Source: Candidatus Mycobacterium methanotrophicum
GTDB lineage: Bacteria > Actinomycetota > Actinomycetes > Mycobacteriales > Mycobacteriaceae
Assembly (NCBI RefSeq): GCF_023515995.1
Contig: NZ_CP097320.1
Span: forward strand, 1,178,001-1,242,000
Length of the DNA: 64,000 bases
Direction of reading: 5' to 3'
The translations under genes were made by a program, and so were the position numbers. The notes under the pieces were generated by a model. The model worked only from the letters and a program-made list of their open reading frames with translations, had not been told where the DNA came from and made no database searches. Shown one piece after another: positions 36,220-45,736 of this stretch. Positions within the stretch are counted from its first letter, which is position 1. Every line of letters begins with the position of its first letter.

Positions 36220-39120
36220 CTATCCTACCCCGTAATATTGGTCGCACATATCCTCTAAAAAGCCTCTATCGATAAGATCTTGTACACGCGCCTTCGAGCC
36301 GCGCGGTGCAATTAACCGATATTGGGGTCCGCCGCCCGGGTGGCCGAACCATGGTGCGGCGAGAGATTCGTCGATCTTCCAACCGGGTGGAAGACCGCTT
36401 TCCGCGTGAACAATATATTGGTGCATTTCTTTACCTAAACTATCGTGCGGAAGAGCACGGGCCTCGTAAGGAGTCCCTTCAGGTGCCAGCCATGCGCCAC
36501 CCGGATGCCCAATCCTGTCTACTGTGCTGCCGTCGAGCCGCGCAATCTCGGCTTCCGTCAAGTTGTGGGCAGTTCCAGGCATGGCGTAAGGCTTAGCCGG
36601 GTCGTCGGCATCCGGATATATCAGTTGACCTTTGTCGTCAACAAAGTGTTCGTGATACTGCTCTCTCGTGAGGTCGCCGAACGGTTTGGCATCTGGAAAG
36701 ATTTCGCTCGCTGTCGGTGGGTGGTGATCGCCACCGCTGCCAGCACCACCGTCGCCGCCGTGACCATCACCGCCACCGACGTCACTTTGTCCATGCCCTC
36801 TGTGGCCGCCACCCCCGTGGCCGTCGCCGTGGCGACTGCCGCCATGGCCGTCGACGGCGCCGCCACTACCGCCGTGTGGCCGTACTGGTGGTGCTTCGGC
36901 GGGGGGCCCGCTGTGCGGCCCGGGGTTGTGGGTCAACGGTGGTTCGTGTGGCTGCCCTGACGATGGCAAAGAGTCCGGACGCCCAGGCGCCACTCCAGCT
37001 CGGGGCTGCGCTGCGTCAGCGGCCTTGGACGCGAGTTCACCCGAATCTTGACCGGCTGACACTGCTGCGTGTGTCGAAAGAGCGGAGGCCGGGAAGGCTT
37101 CCCCAACGATCGGTAGGTGGGCCGAACCTGAGCCCGCAGCCACGAGTTGGGGTACGTCGTCTGCCGGTATATGGACATCGCCAGAGGGAACCGATGCCGC
37201 GGGTTGCGGCGCCTCAGTCGCTGGCAGATCGCTGTCTGGTGGCGGAGTCGACGGAGCTGGTTGGTGGGGCACTTCTGCCGGCGGAGCGTCTCCAACTGGT
37301 GAAGTTGCCGCCGCTTGCGGGTGCGGCTCTGCTGCGGGCGGCGGCCCCTCGCCTGATGGAGTCGCCGCTGCAGGTGGCGTTGCCTCGGCCGCTGGCGGGG
37401 GAGCTTCGGCCGGCGGCGGAGTTGCTGGAGGTGGTGGGGACTCGGCCAGCGGTGGGATGTCGTCGCCGGATGGATGCGGTGGGCCACCGCCTGGCGGTGG
37501 CGGTGAGCCGTGGCCTGGAGGCGCTGGCTCGACCGGGGGCCTGGGGCTCTCACCCGGCCCGGGACTGTCGGTGACCAGCGGCTTGGCCTCGGTTGGGCTG
37601 TGCGGCGGCGTGTTATGGGGCGCTGATGCGGGTTTGGCCTCGGCTGGGCCGTGCGGCGTTGAGCCGTAGGGCGTCAGGTCGTGCGGCGGTGCCGGCGGTT
37701 CGTGAGGCGGTGCAGGGTGCGGCTCTGGCAGGTGAGCGCCGGGTTTCGGTGCGTCCTCGAGCGCTCGCGGAATCGCGGCTTCCTTGGGGGCTGCCTTGGC
37801 CGCGGCTGCCGCCCCGTCAACGGCAGTGCGAGCACCCTTGCCCGCCGCCGCGGCTTCGCCGCCACCAGGAACAAACAGCGTCGCAAGGTCGAATGTGCTC
37901 TTGCCGGCGGCCTCGGCAGGGTTGGTCGTCCATTCGTCCCAGTGGACGGCGTTTTTACCCAGGTCTTTCCACGCCTGCGCGACCCCGGGCGCGTGCTCGC
38001 CACCGAGACCGACCAGCGGGGCCATCCCGTCGATCATCTGTGACCAGGACTGGTACCAGCCTTGCGGCTCGACGTAAGCCCGAACCAGCCCGTAGTCCCA
38101 GCCGTCTTTGACCAGACCGCCGGCCTCCTCGCCCAGCCCTTTACCGAACTGGCCCACTTGGTTGAGCGCCCGGCCGACGTCGGTGTGGTGCAGGAACTGA
38201 TCCCATTCCTTTTCGGCGTAGCGGCCCATGGTGGTCAGAATCGTCTCCGCTTCGGTGAGCGTGGTGGCGACTTGGTGGCGCAGCGCATCGACTTCGGCGG
38301 TGAAGTTGTTGACGATCGTGCGAATGTCGTTGGCGATCTTTTTGATCTCGTCTTCGTCCTGGGCGGTCAAAAACTCCCAAACTTCTTTCAAGCCCGTCAT
38401 CGGGTCGCAGATGCGCGACAACAGATCCCTGATCGCCGCGTGGACGTTGTCGATCTTTGCCGCATACGCGGTGAGCTGGCTCGCAATTAGCGTGCACTGC
38501 TGCAAGATTGCGGCCGCGCTGCGATGAGCGTCACCGAACGCCGCCGCCACCATCGGTCCTTCGGGCATCTGCTGGGCGCCAATGGCGCCCATCGGCCCGA
38601 CGGCACTGGCTATTTCGCCGACTTCGAAGTTTGCGCCGGCGCTGATCCAAGCCGCCGCGGCGACCCGCAGCTCGGCCGAATCCCCGTTCGGCCAGATCAT
38701 TCCGATGAAGGGAGCCACCCAGCCCCAGCCTGCCGGGGCGCCGACACCGCTGCCAACCGCCGAGGGCGCCGAGCCCGCCGGCACCGGGGCGGTCCGATGC
38801 GGGACGGGAAGAGCCTCGCCGTGCCCGGAGATATTCGACGACGTGTCGGCCACCGAATAGTTGTGCGCCGACATCCGCACGCCATAGCCCAGCCCGCACA
38901 ACCCATTGCGGGTGGTCGCCATCGCCTCGAACAGCCTGGACGCCGAACTGTTATAGGTTCGTCCGAACGCCGCACCGGCGGGATCATCACCGGCCATCCC
39001 GTCGCATCCGGACAGCGCGGAGGTCAATGTCGAGACGACCGAACCCAAATTCTCGCCGGTCGTAACCACAGCGGTGCCCGCGCCATCCAGTGCCGCCGGA
39101 TCAACGGCAAGCGGCGCCAT
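36220..39120 (-). CDS. cpnT: CpnT-like secreted toxin with C-terminal TNT domain
   Basis: A 966-residue two-domain protein. Residues 1 to about 440 form the helical N-terminal (channel/secretion) domain with WXG100-like helices and a hydrophobic loop GWGWVAPFIGMIWPNGD. Residues about 440-800 are a very long proline/alanine/histidine/glycine linker, longer than in M. tuberculosis CpnT (846 residues in all). Residues 813-966 are the tuberculosis-necrotizing-toxin domain, an NAD+ glycohydrolase. Its motifs VDRIGHPGGAWLAPEGTPY, EARALP, KEMHQY and FGHPGGGPQYRL carry R869, R888, H900 and Q933, matching the spacing of residues needed for TNT activity. It follows two WXG100 genes (overlap-free, four bases). 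Confidence 0.88.
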   Translation of the reverse strand: MAPLAVDPAALDGAGTAVVTTGENLGSVVSTLTSALSGCDGMAGDDPAGAAFGRTYNSSASRLFEAMATTRNGLCGLGYGVRMSAHNYSVADTSSNISGHGEALPVPHRTAPVPAGSAPSAVGSGVGAPAGWGWVAPFIGMIWPNGDSAELRVAAAAWISAGANFEVGEIASAVGPMGAIGAQQMPEGPMVAAAFGDAHRSAAAILQQCTLIASQLTAYAAKIDNVHAAIRDLLSRICDPMTGLKEVWEFLTAQDEDEIKKIANDIRTIVNNFTAEVDALRHQVATTLTEAETILTTMGRYAEKEWDQFLHHTDVGRALNQVGQFGKGLGEEAGGLVKDGWDYGLVRAYVEPQGWYQSWSQMIDGMAPLVGLGGEHAPGVAQAWKDLGKNAVHWDEWTTNPAEAAGKSTFDLATLFVPGGGEAAAAGKGARTAVDGAAAAAKAAPKEAAIPRALEDAPKPGAHLPEPHPAPPHEPPAPPHDLTPYGSTPHGPAEAKPASAPHNTPPHSPTEAKPLVTDSPGPGESPRPPVEPAPPGHGSPPPPGGGPPHPSGDDIPPLAESPPPPATPPPAEAPPPAAEATPPAAATPSGEGPPPAAEPHPQAAATSPVGDAPPAEVPHQPAPSTPPPDSDLPATEAPQPAASVPSGDVHIPADDVPQLVAAGSGSAHLPIVGEAFPASALSTHAAVSAGQDSGELASKAADAAQPRAGVAPGRPDSLPSSGQPHEPPLTHNPGPHSGPPAEAPPVRPHGGSGGAVDGHGGSRHGDGHGGGGHRGHGQSDVGGGDGHGGDGGAGSGGDHHPPTASEIFPDAKPFGDLTREQYHEHFVDDKGQLIYPDADDPAKPYAMPGTAHNLTEAEIARLDGSTVDRIGHPGGAWLAPEGTPYEARALPHDSLGKEMHQYIVHAESGLPPGWKIDESLAAPWFGHPGGGPQYRLIAPRGSKARVQDLIDRGFLEDMCDQYYGVG

Positions 39121-39124
39121 CAGC

Positions 39125-39415
39125 TCACGACCACATGGCCGTATTCGTCGCTACCGCGCCCGTGTAGTTGTGATGTGCCGTGGCCCCAGCAGTCTTCAAC
39201 TGCCCCAACGCTTCCCGCATCATCGCTTCACCACGCGACCAATGCTGGTGCGCCTCGGCATGAGCTGCGGCCGCCTGCCCCGACCACGTCCCGTGCAGGT
39301 GCGTCACCAACGTGTCGATTTCAGCGACCAGGCTCTCGGCGTGGCGCACAAACTCACCCATCCGCTCCAGCGCATCGGCCAGCGCGTCGGGATCTACGCT
39401 AAATGCATCACTCAA
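39125..39415 (-). CDS. esxE: WXG100 protein, EsxE-like
   Basis: A 96-residue helical-hairpin ESX substrate: helix 1 DALADALERMGEFVRHAES, the turn motif W44-S-G46 in HLHGTWSGQAA, helix 2 AHAEAHQHWSRGEAMMREAL. It probably heterodimerises with the EsxF-like partner encoded just upstream, whose stop it overlaps by eight bases. In M. tuberculosis the EsxE-EsxF pair is needed for CpnT surface export. The synteny with cpnT makes the symbol likely. Confidence 0.85.
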   Translation of the reverse strand: MSDAFSVDPDALADALERMGEFVRHAESLVAEIDTLVTHLHGTWSGQAAAAHAEAHQHWSRGEAMMREALGQLKTAGATAHHNYTGAVATNTAMWS

Positions 39416-39719
39416 TCTTGACAGCCGACATCACGTGGGCCGACGCCGAATCCATACCCTGGAAGTCAACGCCGGCGATACCGACCGCCTCCGCCAACTT
39501 CGACAGTCCCAGCTGCACCTCGCCGGCCCCGCGATGCCACAGATCCCACGCCTGGCCGAAGGCGCCGCCCGCACCACCCTGCCACCCTGCCAGCATGTCG
39601 CGGACCTGACCATCAAGCTCAGAAAGCCTGGTATGCAAGTCCTTTGCCGCACCCGATAACGCCTGCGAAACCCCGCCCATCACCTCAGGGCTAACCCGCA
39701 ACGGCTCCCGCTCAGCCAT
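39408..39719 (-). CDS. esxF: WXG100 protein, EsxF-like
   Basis: A 103-residue WXG100-type protein starting at ATG 39719 (MAEREPLRVSPEVMGGVSQA); the longer in-frame start at 39755 would add a hydrophobic stretch and is unlikely. The turn motif is W46-Q-G48 in MLAGWQGGAGGAFGQAWDLW. A C-terminal extension beyond helix 2 (VDFQGMDSASAHVMSAV) is present, as in EsxF of the same length. First gene of the minus-strand toxin operon, divergent from the glutaredoxin-like gene with a 71-base gap that must hold both promoters. Confidence 0.85.
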   Translation of the reverse strand: MAEREPLRVSPEVMGGVSQALSGAAKDLHTRLSELDGQVRDMLAGWQGGAGGAFGQAWDLWHRGAGEVQLGLSKLAEAVGIAGVDFQGMDSASAHVMSAVKIE

Positions 39720-39790
39720 GGCAGCAAACCTAATGGCCAAGGGCACACCGCACAATTCACCGGCACGAGACCAACTGCCACACTGGAGCT

Positions 39791-40054
39791 ATGAGCCGCG
39801 CGCATGTCCAGCTGTTGACCCGTGCCGGCTGCCTGATCTGCGATCGGGCGCACGGGCAGCTGGAGAAGCTGGCCGCCGAACTCGACTTCGAGCTGTCGAC
39901 CGCCGACGTCGACGCCGCCGCCGCGGCCGGCAACACCGGGCTGCGCGCCGAGTTCGGCGACCGGCTGCCGGTGGTGCTGCTCGACGGCCGCGAACACAGT
40001 TACTGGGATGTCGACGAGCCCCGGCTGCGCAAAGACTTAGAGGGGCGCAGGTGA
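39791..40054 (+). CDS. Glutaredoxin-like DUF836 protein (Rv0508-like)
   Basis: An 87-residue thioredoxin-fold protein with a CxxC redox site (C14 and C17 in LLTRAGCLICDRAHGQL), a cis-proline in GDRLPVVLLDG and a C-terminal helix. Probably a small thiol-disulfide oxidoreductase in the cytoplasm, working with mycothiol or mycoredoxin systems; the partner is unknown. The start is ATG 39791. It precedes hemA by 97 bases. Confidence 0.88.
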   Translation: MSRAHVQLLTRAGCLICDRAHGQLEKLAAELDFELSTADVDAAAAAGNTGLRAEFGDRLPVVLLDGREHSYWDVDEPRLRKDLEGRR

Positions 40055-40067
40055 CGACCGCGCAAAT

Positions 40068-40097
40068 TTGGTGGCCCAACTGTAAAACGTCTACCGT
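40068..40097 (+). promoter_or_regulatory. hemA: Possible hemA promoter
   Basis: TTGGTG at 40068-40073 and TACCGT at 40092-40097 with an 18-base spacer lie about 55 bases before the hemA start, in the short gap after the glutaredoxin-like gene. The elements are acceptable for a mycobacterial SigA promoter but not strong. Confidence 0.35.
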
Positions 40098-40151
40098 GGA
40101 GCTCAGTTCGATCACTGGTGATAGCAAGGGAGCAGGCCAGGTGATGCAGCC

Positions 40152-41507
40152 GTGAGCGTCCTGCTCTTCGGGGTGTCGCACCGCAGCGCGCCGGTCTCCG
40201 TTCTGGAACAGCTGAGCACCGACGAATCCGACCAAATCAAGATCATCGACGCGATGATGCAGTCGCCGCTGGTCACCGAGGCCATGGTGCTGTCCACCTG
40301 CAACCGGGTCGAGGTCTACGCCGTCGTCGACGCCTTCCACGGCGGTCTGGCGGTCATCGGTCAGGTGCTTTCCGAGCATTGCGGGATGTCGCTGGGCGAG
40401 CTCACCAGGTACGCCTACGTCCGCTACAGCGAGGCCGCCGTCGAGCATTTGTTCGCGGTGACCAGCGGCCTGGATTCCGCTGTGGTCGGCGAGCAGCAGG
40501 TGCTCGGTCAGGTGCGCCGCGCCTACGCCGCCGCCGAGGCCAACCGTACGGTCGGCCGGGTGCTGCACGAGCTTGCCCAGCGCGCGCTGGCGGTCGGCAA
40601 ACGCGTGCATACCGACACCGCGATCGACGCCGCAGGTGCGTCGGTGGTCTCGGTCGCGCTGGGTATGGCCGATAAGAAACTGGGTCAAGCTGGGCTGAAA
40701 GGCAAGACCGCGGTGGTCGTGGGCGCGGGGGCAATGGGCGCCCTGTCGACGGCTCACCTGGCCCGCGCCGGCGTCCGGGACATCCACGTCGTCAACCGGT
40801 CAATGCCCCGCGCGCAGCGGCTGGCCCGCAAGATCCGCGAATCGGGCGTGGGGGCCGAAGCGCTGAGCTTCGATCGCCTGGCGTCCGCGCTGGCCGACGC
40901 CGACGTGGTGGTGAGCTGCACCGGGGCCGTGCGCCCGGTGGTGTCACTGGCCGACGTGCACCACGGGCTGGCCGCCGCCCACCGCGACGAATCGGACCAG
41001 CCGCTGGTGATCTGCGACCTGGGCATGCCGCGCGACGTCGACCCGGCGGTGGCCGGGCTGCCGGGCGTTTGGGTCGTGGACATGGATCGTGTGCAACGGG
41101 AACCGTCGGCTCGGGCCGCGGCCGCTGACGCCGAGGCCGCCCGCCGCATTGTCGCCACCGAAGTCGCCACCTACCTCGCGGGGCAGCGGATGGCCGAGGT
41201 CACCCCGACGGTGACTGCGCTGCGACAGCGCGCCGCCGACGTCGTCGAGGCCGAGTTGCTGCGGCTGCACAACCGGTTGCCGGACCTCGACGCCGCCCAC
41301 CGCGACGAGGTGGCCCGGACCGTGCGGCGGGTGGTGGACAAGCTGCTGCACGCGCCCACCGTCCGGATCAAGCAGTTGGCCAGCGCACCGGGCGGCGACA
41401 GCTACGCCGAGGCGCTGCGCGAGCTGTTCGAACTGGACCAGACCGCCGTCGACGCCGTCGCTACAGCGGGTGAATTGCCCGTTATACCAAGCGAATCCGC
41501 TGAGTAG
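40152..41507 (+). CDS. hemA: Glutamyl-tRNA reductase HemA
   Basis: A 451-residue NADPH enzyme that reduces glutamyl-tRNA(Glu) to glutamate-1-semialdehyde, the first committed step of haem synthesis. The catalytic cysteine is C50 in [16 protein letters not shown]. The central NADPH-binding domain has [20 protein letters not shown], and the C-terminal dimerisation domain carries [20 protein letters not shown]. The start GTG 40152 ([20 protein letters not shown]) agrees with the orthologue. First gene of the hemACDB operon; hemL, which uses its product, is 18 kb away. Confidence 0.97.
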   Translation: MSVLLFGVSHRSAPVSVLEQLSTDESDQIKIIDAMMQSPLVTEAMVLSTCNRVEVYAVVDAFHGGLAVIGQVLSEHCGMSLGELTRYAYVRYSEAAVEHLFAVTSGLDSAVVGEQQVLGQVRRAYAAAEANRTVGRVLHELAQRALAVGKRVHTDTAIDAAGASVVSVALGMADKKLGQAGLKGKTAVVVGAGAMGALSTAHLARAGVRDIHVVNRSMPRAQRLARKIRESGVGAEALSFDRLASALADADVVVSCTGAVRPVVSLADVHHGLAAAHRDESDQPLVICDLGMPRDVDPAVAGLPGVWVVDMDRVQREPSARAAAADAEAARRIVATEVATYLAGQRMAEVTPTVTALRQRAADVVEAELLRLHNRLPDLDAAHRDEVARTVRRVVDKLLHAPTVRIKQLASAPGGDSYAEALRELFELDQTAVDAVATAGELPVIPSESAE

Positions 41508-41520
41508 CCGCTTGTCCGAC

Positions 41521-42447
41521 GTGATCCGGATAGGTACCCGGGGCAGCCTGCTGGCCACCGCTCAAGCCGGTGGCATCCGCGACACATTGCTCGCCAATGG
41601 TTGTGCCGCCGAGCTGGTGACGATCAGCACCGAAGGCGACCGCTCGGCGGATCCGGTCGCCAGCATCGGCGTCGGGGTCTTCACCGCCGCGCTGCGGGAG
41701 GCCGTCCACGACGGCCGTGTCGATGTGGCGGTGCATTCGCACAAGGACTTGCCGACCGCCGACGATCCGCGGTTCGTGATCGCCGCGATACCGCCGCGAG
41801 AGGATCCCCGCGACGCTGTCGTGGCCCGTGCCGGGTTGGTGCTGGCACAGCTGCCGAGCGGCTCGACGGTCGGCACATCGTCGCCCCGGCGGGCGGCACA
41901 GCTTAGAGCACTGGGTCTCGGTTTGGAAATCCGCCCCCTAAGAGGCAACCTAGATACCAGGTTGAACAGGGTAAGCAGCGGTGATCTGGACGCAATTGTG
42001 GTAGCCCGGGCGGGTTTGGCCCGACTAGGGCGCCTCGATGACGTCACCGAGACGTTGGAGCCGGTACAGGTGTTGCCGGCGCCGGCTCAAGGCGCGCTCG
42101 CTGTGGAGTGCCGCTCCGGGGACACCCGGCTGGCGGCACTGCTGGCGGAGCTCGACGACGCCGACACCCGCGCGGCCGTCACCGCCGAGCGTGCCCTGCT
42201 CGCCGAACTGGAGGCGGGTTGCTCCGCGCCAGTGGGGGCGATCGCGGAGGTGGTCGAGTCCATTGACGAGGACGGCCGCGTCTTCGAGGAGCTGTCGCTG
42301 CGCAGCTGCGTGGCGGCGCTGGACGGATCCGACGTGATCCGTGCGTCCGGAATCGGCAGTCCGGATCGGGCACGAGAGCTCGGGCTCTCGGTGGCCGCCG
42401 AGCTGTTCGCGCTGGGCGCACGGGAACTCATGTCGACTGCGCGGTGA
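41521..42447 (+). CDS. hemC: Porphobilinogen deaminase HemC
   Basis: A 308-residue hydroxymethylbilane synthase that polymerises four porphobilinogen units. It has [17 protein letters not shown] at the N-terminus, [20 protein letters not shown] and [11 protein letters not shown]234 in [15 protein letters not shown] holds the dipyrromethane cofactor. The start GTG 41521 (VIRIGTR) matches M. tuberculosis; an upstream TTG at 41512 is possible. It begins 13 bases after the hemA stop. Confidence 0.96.
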   Translation: MIRIGTRGSLLATAQAGGIRDTLLANGCAAELVTISTEGDRSADPVASIGVGVFTAALREAVHDGRVDVAVHSHKDLPTADDPRFVIAAIPPREDPRDAVVARAGLVLAQLPSGSTVGTSSPRRAAQLRALGLGLEIRPLRGNLDTRLNRVSSGDLDAIVVARAGLARLGRLDDVTETLEPVQVLPAPAQGALAVECRSGDTRLAALLAELDDADTRAAVTAERALLAELEAGCSAPVGAIAEVVESIDEDGRVFEELSLRSCVAALDGSDVIRASGIGSPDRARELGLSVAAELFALGARELMSTAR

Positions 42448-42481
42448 GACACCCGCACGACGAAGTGACTGGGAGACACAG

Positions 42482-44149
42482 ATGACGACGCGAGGGCGCA
42501 AGCCGCGGCCCGGCCGCATCACGTTCGTGGGCTCGGGTCCGGGGGACCCGGCTCTGCTGACCACGCGGGCCGCTACGGTGCTGGCGAATGCCTCCCTGGT
42601 GTTCATCGACCCCGACGTGCCCGAGCCGGCGTTGGCGCTGATCGGCAAGGACCTGCCGCCGGTGTCCGGGCCGGCGGAGCTGAGCGCACAGCCGGACGGC
42701 GGAGCCGCCGATGCGGCTGGTACCGACGAACAGCCCGCCGCCGTGGTGTGGGTCGGACCCGACATCCGCCCCGCTCTCGGTGATCCGGCCGAAGTGGCCA
42801 AAACGTTGGTCGCAGAGGCCCGTAACGGGACCGACGTGGTGCGGCTCGTCGCCGGTGATCCGCTGTCGGTGGACTCGGTGATCGCCGAGGTGAACGCCGT
42901 CGCTCGCACGCACTTGCACTTCGAGGTCGTGCCCGCGCTGGCCGCCACCTCCGCGGTGCCGACCTACGCGGGGTTGCCGCTGGGCTCGTCGCACACCGTT
43001 GCCGACGTGCGCGACCCACATGTGGATTGGGCCGCTTTGGCGGCGGCGCCGGGCCCGCTGATTTTGCAGGCCACGTCATCGCGCGTGGCCGACGCGGCGC
43101 GCACGCTCATCGAGTACGGGCTTGCCGACACCACCCCCTGCGTGGTGACGTCCTCGGGCACCACCTGCGCGCAGCGCTCGGTGGAGTCCACGCTGGGCGG
43201 GTTGACCGATTCGGCCCTCCAGATGGGCTCTGTAGGCACCGACCCCGCCGCACCGGCGCCGGTGGTGGTGACGATCGGCAAGACGGTGCACAACCGGGCC
43301 AAGCTGAACTGGTGGGAGAGCCGGGCACTCTACGGCTGGACCGTGCTGGTGCCGCGGACCAAGGATCAGGCCGGCGAGATGAGCGAGCGGCTGACCGCGC
43401 ATGGCGCATTGCCGATCGAGGTGCCGACCATCGCCGTCGAGCCGCCGCGCAGCCCCGCCCAGATGGAGCGCGCGGTCAAGGGCCTGGTCGATGGCCGCTA
43501 CCAGTGGGTCGTGTTCACCTCCACCAACGCCGTACGCGCAGTGTGGGAGAAGTTCGGCGAATTCGGACTTGACGCGCGCGCGTTCTCCGGTGTGAAGATC
43601 GCCTGCGTTGGCGAATCGACGGCTGACCGGGTGCGCGCGTTCGGGATCAGCCCAGAGCTGGTGCCTTGCGGCGAGCAGTCGTCGCTGGGCCTGCTGGACG
43701 AATTCCCGCCGTATGACAGCATTTTCGACCCGGTGAACCGGGTCCTGCTGCCGCGCGCCGACATCGCCACCGAGACGCTGGCCGAGGGCCTGCGCGAACG
43801 TGGCTGGGAGATCGAGGATGTCACCGCCTACCGGACGGTGCGCGCGGCCCCGCCGCCGGCGGCCACCCGGGAAATGATCAAGGCCGGTGATTTTGACGCG
43901 GTGTGCTTCACGTCCAGCTCGACCGTGCGCAACCTGGTCGGCATCGCCGGCAAGCCGCATGCACGCACCATCGTCGCGTGCATCGGTCCCAAAACCGCCG
44001 AGACCGCCGCCGAATTCGGCTTGCGCGTCGACGTGCAACCCGAGACCGCCGCGGTGGGCCCGCTGATCGAAGCGCTGGCTGAGCACGCCGCCCGGCTGCG
44101 CGCCGAGGGCGCATTGCCGCCGCCGCGTAAGAAGAGCCGCAGGCGCTAG
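42482..44149 (+). CDS. hemD: Bifunctional uroporphyrinogen methyltransferase / uroporphyrinogen-III synthase
   Basis: A 555-residue fusion. The N-terminal part (about 10-250) resembles the tetrapyrrole SAM methyltransferases ([40 protein letters not shown]). The C-terminal part (about 285-545) is uroporphyrinogen-III synthase ([58 protein letters not shown]), which closes hydroxymethylbilane with ring-D inversion. The fusion is normal for actinobacteria; the methylase half departs from strict SUMT motifs, so its activity is uncertain. The ATG at 42482 follows GGGAGA. Confidence 0.93.
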   Translation: MTTRGRKPRPGRITFVGSGPGDPALLTTRAATVLANASLVFIDPDVPEPALALIGKDLPPVSGPAELSAQPDGGAADAAGTDEQPAAVVWVGPDIRPALGDPAEVAKTLVAEARNGTDVVRLVAGDPLSVDSVIAEVNAVARTHLHFEVVPALAATSAVPTYAGLPLGSSHTVADVRDPHVDWAALAAAPGPLILQATSSRVADAARTLIEYGLADTTPCVVTSSGTTCAQRSVESTLGGLTDSALQMGSVGTDPAAPAPVVVTIGKTVHNRAKLNWWESRALYGWTVLVPRTKDQAGEMSERLTAHGALPIEVPTIAVEPPRSPAQMERAVKGLVDGRYQWVVFTSTNAVRAVWEKFGEFGLDARAFSGVKIACVGESTADRVRAFGISPELVPCGEQSSLGLLDEFPPYDSIFDPVNRVLLPRADIATETLAEGLRERGWEIEDVTAYRTVRAAPPPAATREMIKAGDFDAVCFTSSSTVRNLVGIAGKPHARTIVACIGPKTAETAAEFGLRVDVQPETAAVGPLIEALAEHAARLRAEGALPPPRKKSRRR

Positions 44150-44161
44150 TGGCCGGCAGAC

Positions 44162-44227
44162 AGCCGAGCGTGCGTGTTTGTGCGACGACACGCCGTCGAA
44201 GCTGGCATTCTGCGCACGCTCGCGGCT
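44162..44227. repeat. Imperfect palindrome upstream of hemB
   Basis: AGCCGAGCGTGCG at 44162-44174 faces CGCACGCTCGCGGCT at 44213-44227, complementary apart from a two-base bulge. The 38-base loop contains TGTTTGTGCGACGACACG. It occupies the hemD-hemB gap, just ahead of the hemB TTG start, and may be a dispersed element, an attenuator-like hairpin or both. Confidence 0.55.
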
Positions 44228-44252
44228 ACATCGGCGCGCCGGGGATCGCGAC

Positions 44253-45242
44253 TTGAGCGGTAGCGGGTATCCTCGGCAGCGCCCGCGGCGGCTACGCTCC
44301 ACGCCGGCGATGCGCCGGTTGGTGGCGCAAACATCGTTGGAGCCAAGGCATTTGGTGCTGCCGATGTTCGTCGCCCACGGCATCGACGAGCCGCGGCCGA
44401 TCACTTCGATGCCCGGCGTGGTGCAGCACACCCGCGGATCGTTGCGTGCCGCCGCCGCAGCGGCGGTGGCCGCCGGGGTCGGCGGGCTGATGCTCTTCGG
44501 CGTGCCCCGCGACGAGGACAAGGACGCCGCGGGGTCGGCGGGCTGCAATCCCGACGGCATCCTCAACGTCGCGCTGCGCGACCTGGCCAACGACCTCGGC
44601 GATGCCACCGTGCTGATGGCCGACACCTGTCTGGACGAATTCACCGACCACGGGCACTGCGGTGTGCTGGATGAGCGCGGCCGGGTGGACAACGACGCGA
44701 CCCTGGAACGATACGTGAAATTGGCTGTTGCACAGGCGGATTCGGGTGCGCACGTGGTCGGTCCCAGCGGGATGATGGACGGTCAGGTCGCGGCGATCCG
44801 TGATGGCTTGGACGCCGCAGGCCACGCCGACGCGGTGATCCTGGCCTACGCCGCCAAGTTCGCCTCGGCGTTTTACGGCCCGTTCCGTGAAGCCGTGAGC
44901 TCGAGCCTGTCCGGTGATCGACGGACCTACCAGCAGGAGCCGGGCAATGCCCAGGAAGCGCTGCGCGAGGTGCAGTTGGACCTCGACGAGGGCGCCGACA
45001 TCATCATGGTCAAACCCGCGACGGCGTACCTCGATGTAGTAGCAGCCGCCGCCGAAGTTTCGCCGGTGCCGGTCGCCGCCTACCAGGTGTCAGGGGAGTA
45101 CGCGATGATCCGCGCAGCGGCCGCCAACGGCTGGATCGACGAGCGCGCCGCCGCACTGGAGTCCCTGACCGGTATCCGGCGGGCCGGCGCGGACATCGTG
45201 CTGACGTATTGGGCCGCCGAGGCGGCGGCCTGGCTGTCGTGA
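44253..45242 (+). CDS. hemB: Delta-aminolevulinic acid dehydratase HemB
   Basis: A 329-residue porphobilinogen synthase condensing two aminolevulinate molecules. The Schiff-base lysines are in [15 protein letters not shown] and [13 protein letters not shown]. The segment [17 protein letters not shown] has two of the three cysteines of the zinc-binding type. The start TTG 44253 ([17 protein letters not shown]) gives exactly the tuberculosis length; an in-frame upstream GTG at 44178 would run through the palindrome and is unlikely. The stop overlaps the next gene start (GTGA). Confidence 0.95.
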   Translation: MSGSGYPRQRPRRLRSTPAMRRLVAQTSLEPRHLVLPMFVAHGIDEPRPITSMPGVVQHTRGSLRAAAAAAVAAGVGGLMLFGVPRDEDKDAAGSAGCNPDGILNVALRDLANDLGDATVLMADTCLDEFTDHGHCGVLDERGRVDNDATLERYVKLAVAQADSGAHVVGPSGMMDGQVAAIRDGLDAAGHADAVILAYAAKFASAFYGPFREAVSSSLSGDRRTYQQEPGNAQEALREVQLDLDEGADIIMVKPATAYLDVVAAAAEVSPVPVAAYQVSGEYAMIRAAAANGWIDERAAALESLTGIRRAGADIVLTYWAAEAAAWLS

Positions 45243-45679
45243 CGGGCCCCGTCCCGGCACCGCCGCCCGAGCGGCCGCAGCCATGCACCCGGCCCGTCGA
45301 CGTCGACACCGGCTTTTGGCTGTGGCTGGTCGCGACGCCGCTGATGGTGATCGGCTATGTCGCCGACATGGTCGGGTCATCGGCCGGTCGCGGATCAGGG
45401 CTTCTCTATCTCGCATCGGGGCTTTTCACCGTCGTGTTGGGTGCGATCGTGGTGACTTTTCTGATCCTGATGCGGGCCGGTTACCGCTGGGCTCGCACGG
45501 TGTTGAGCGGCGGCGGCATCGCGACCGTCGTCTACGTCGGAACCAGGCTGTTCACCGTGACCTGGCCACCGATGTTCGCGGTGATCTGCGGCGTCGCCGG
45601 CATCGTCGGCTCGGTGCTGATCGCCGGCGGGATGTTCCTGCTGCACCGCAGCGACGCCCACGAGTACTTCACCAGATGA
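45239..45679 (+). CDS. Four-helix membrane protein downstream of hemB
   Basis: A 146-residue protein with four hydrophobic helices at about 25-45, 55-80, 92-110 and 115-137 ([20 protein letters not shown] and [20 protein letters not shown] among them) and a proline-rich cytoplasmic N-terminus. No motif recognised. The GTG start at 45239 overlaps the hemB stop by four bases, so it is translated with the haem operon. Confidence 0.8.
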   Translation: MTGPVPAPPPERPQPCTRPVDVDTGFWLWLVATPLMVIGYVADMVGSSAGRGSGLLYLASGLFTVVLGAIVVTFLILMRAGYRWARTVLSGGGIATVVYVGTRLFTVTWPPMFAVICGVAGIVGSVLIAGGMFLLHRSDAHEYFTR

Positions 45680-45736
45680 GCGGCCGCGAGGGCCCCAGGT
45701 GATTTGGTGTCGGGCACGCCGGGGGAAGATGCTTCT

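Noticed and set aside
36717..37574. Plus-strand frame of 285 codons opposite the CpnT linker
   Set aside because: It mirrors the repetitive Pro/Gly/His-rich linker and shows no independent protein features.
34285..37700. Possible CRISPR or tandem-repeat array in the low-complexity toxin and ESX-associated genes
   Set aside because: The repetition is at the level of proline/glycine codons; there are no regular direct repeats with unique spacers.
39780..40160. Cobalamin or other riboswitch upstream of hemA
   Set aside because: The gap is under 100 bases and shows no known riboswitch core; only a promoter-like pair of hexamers is visible.
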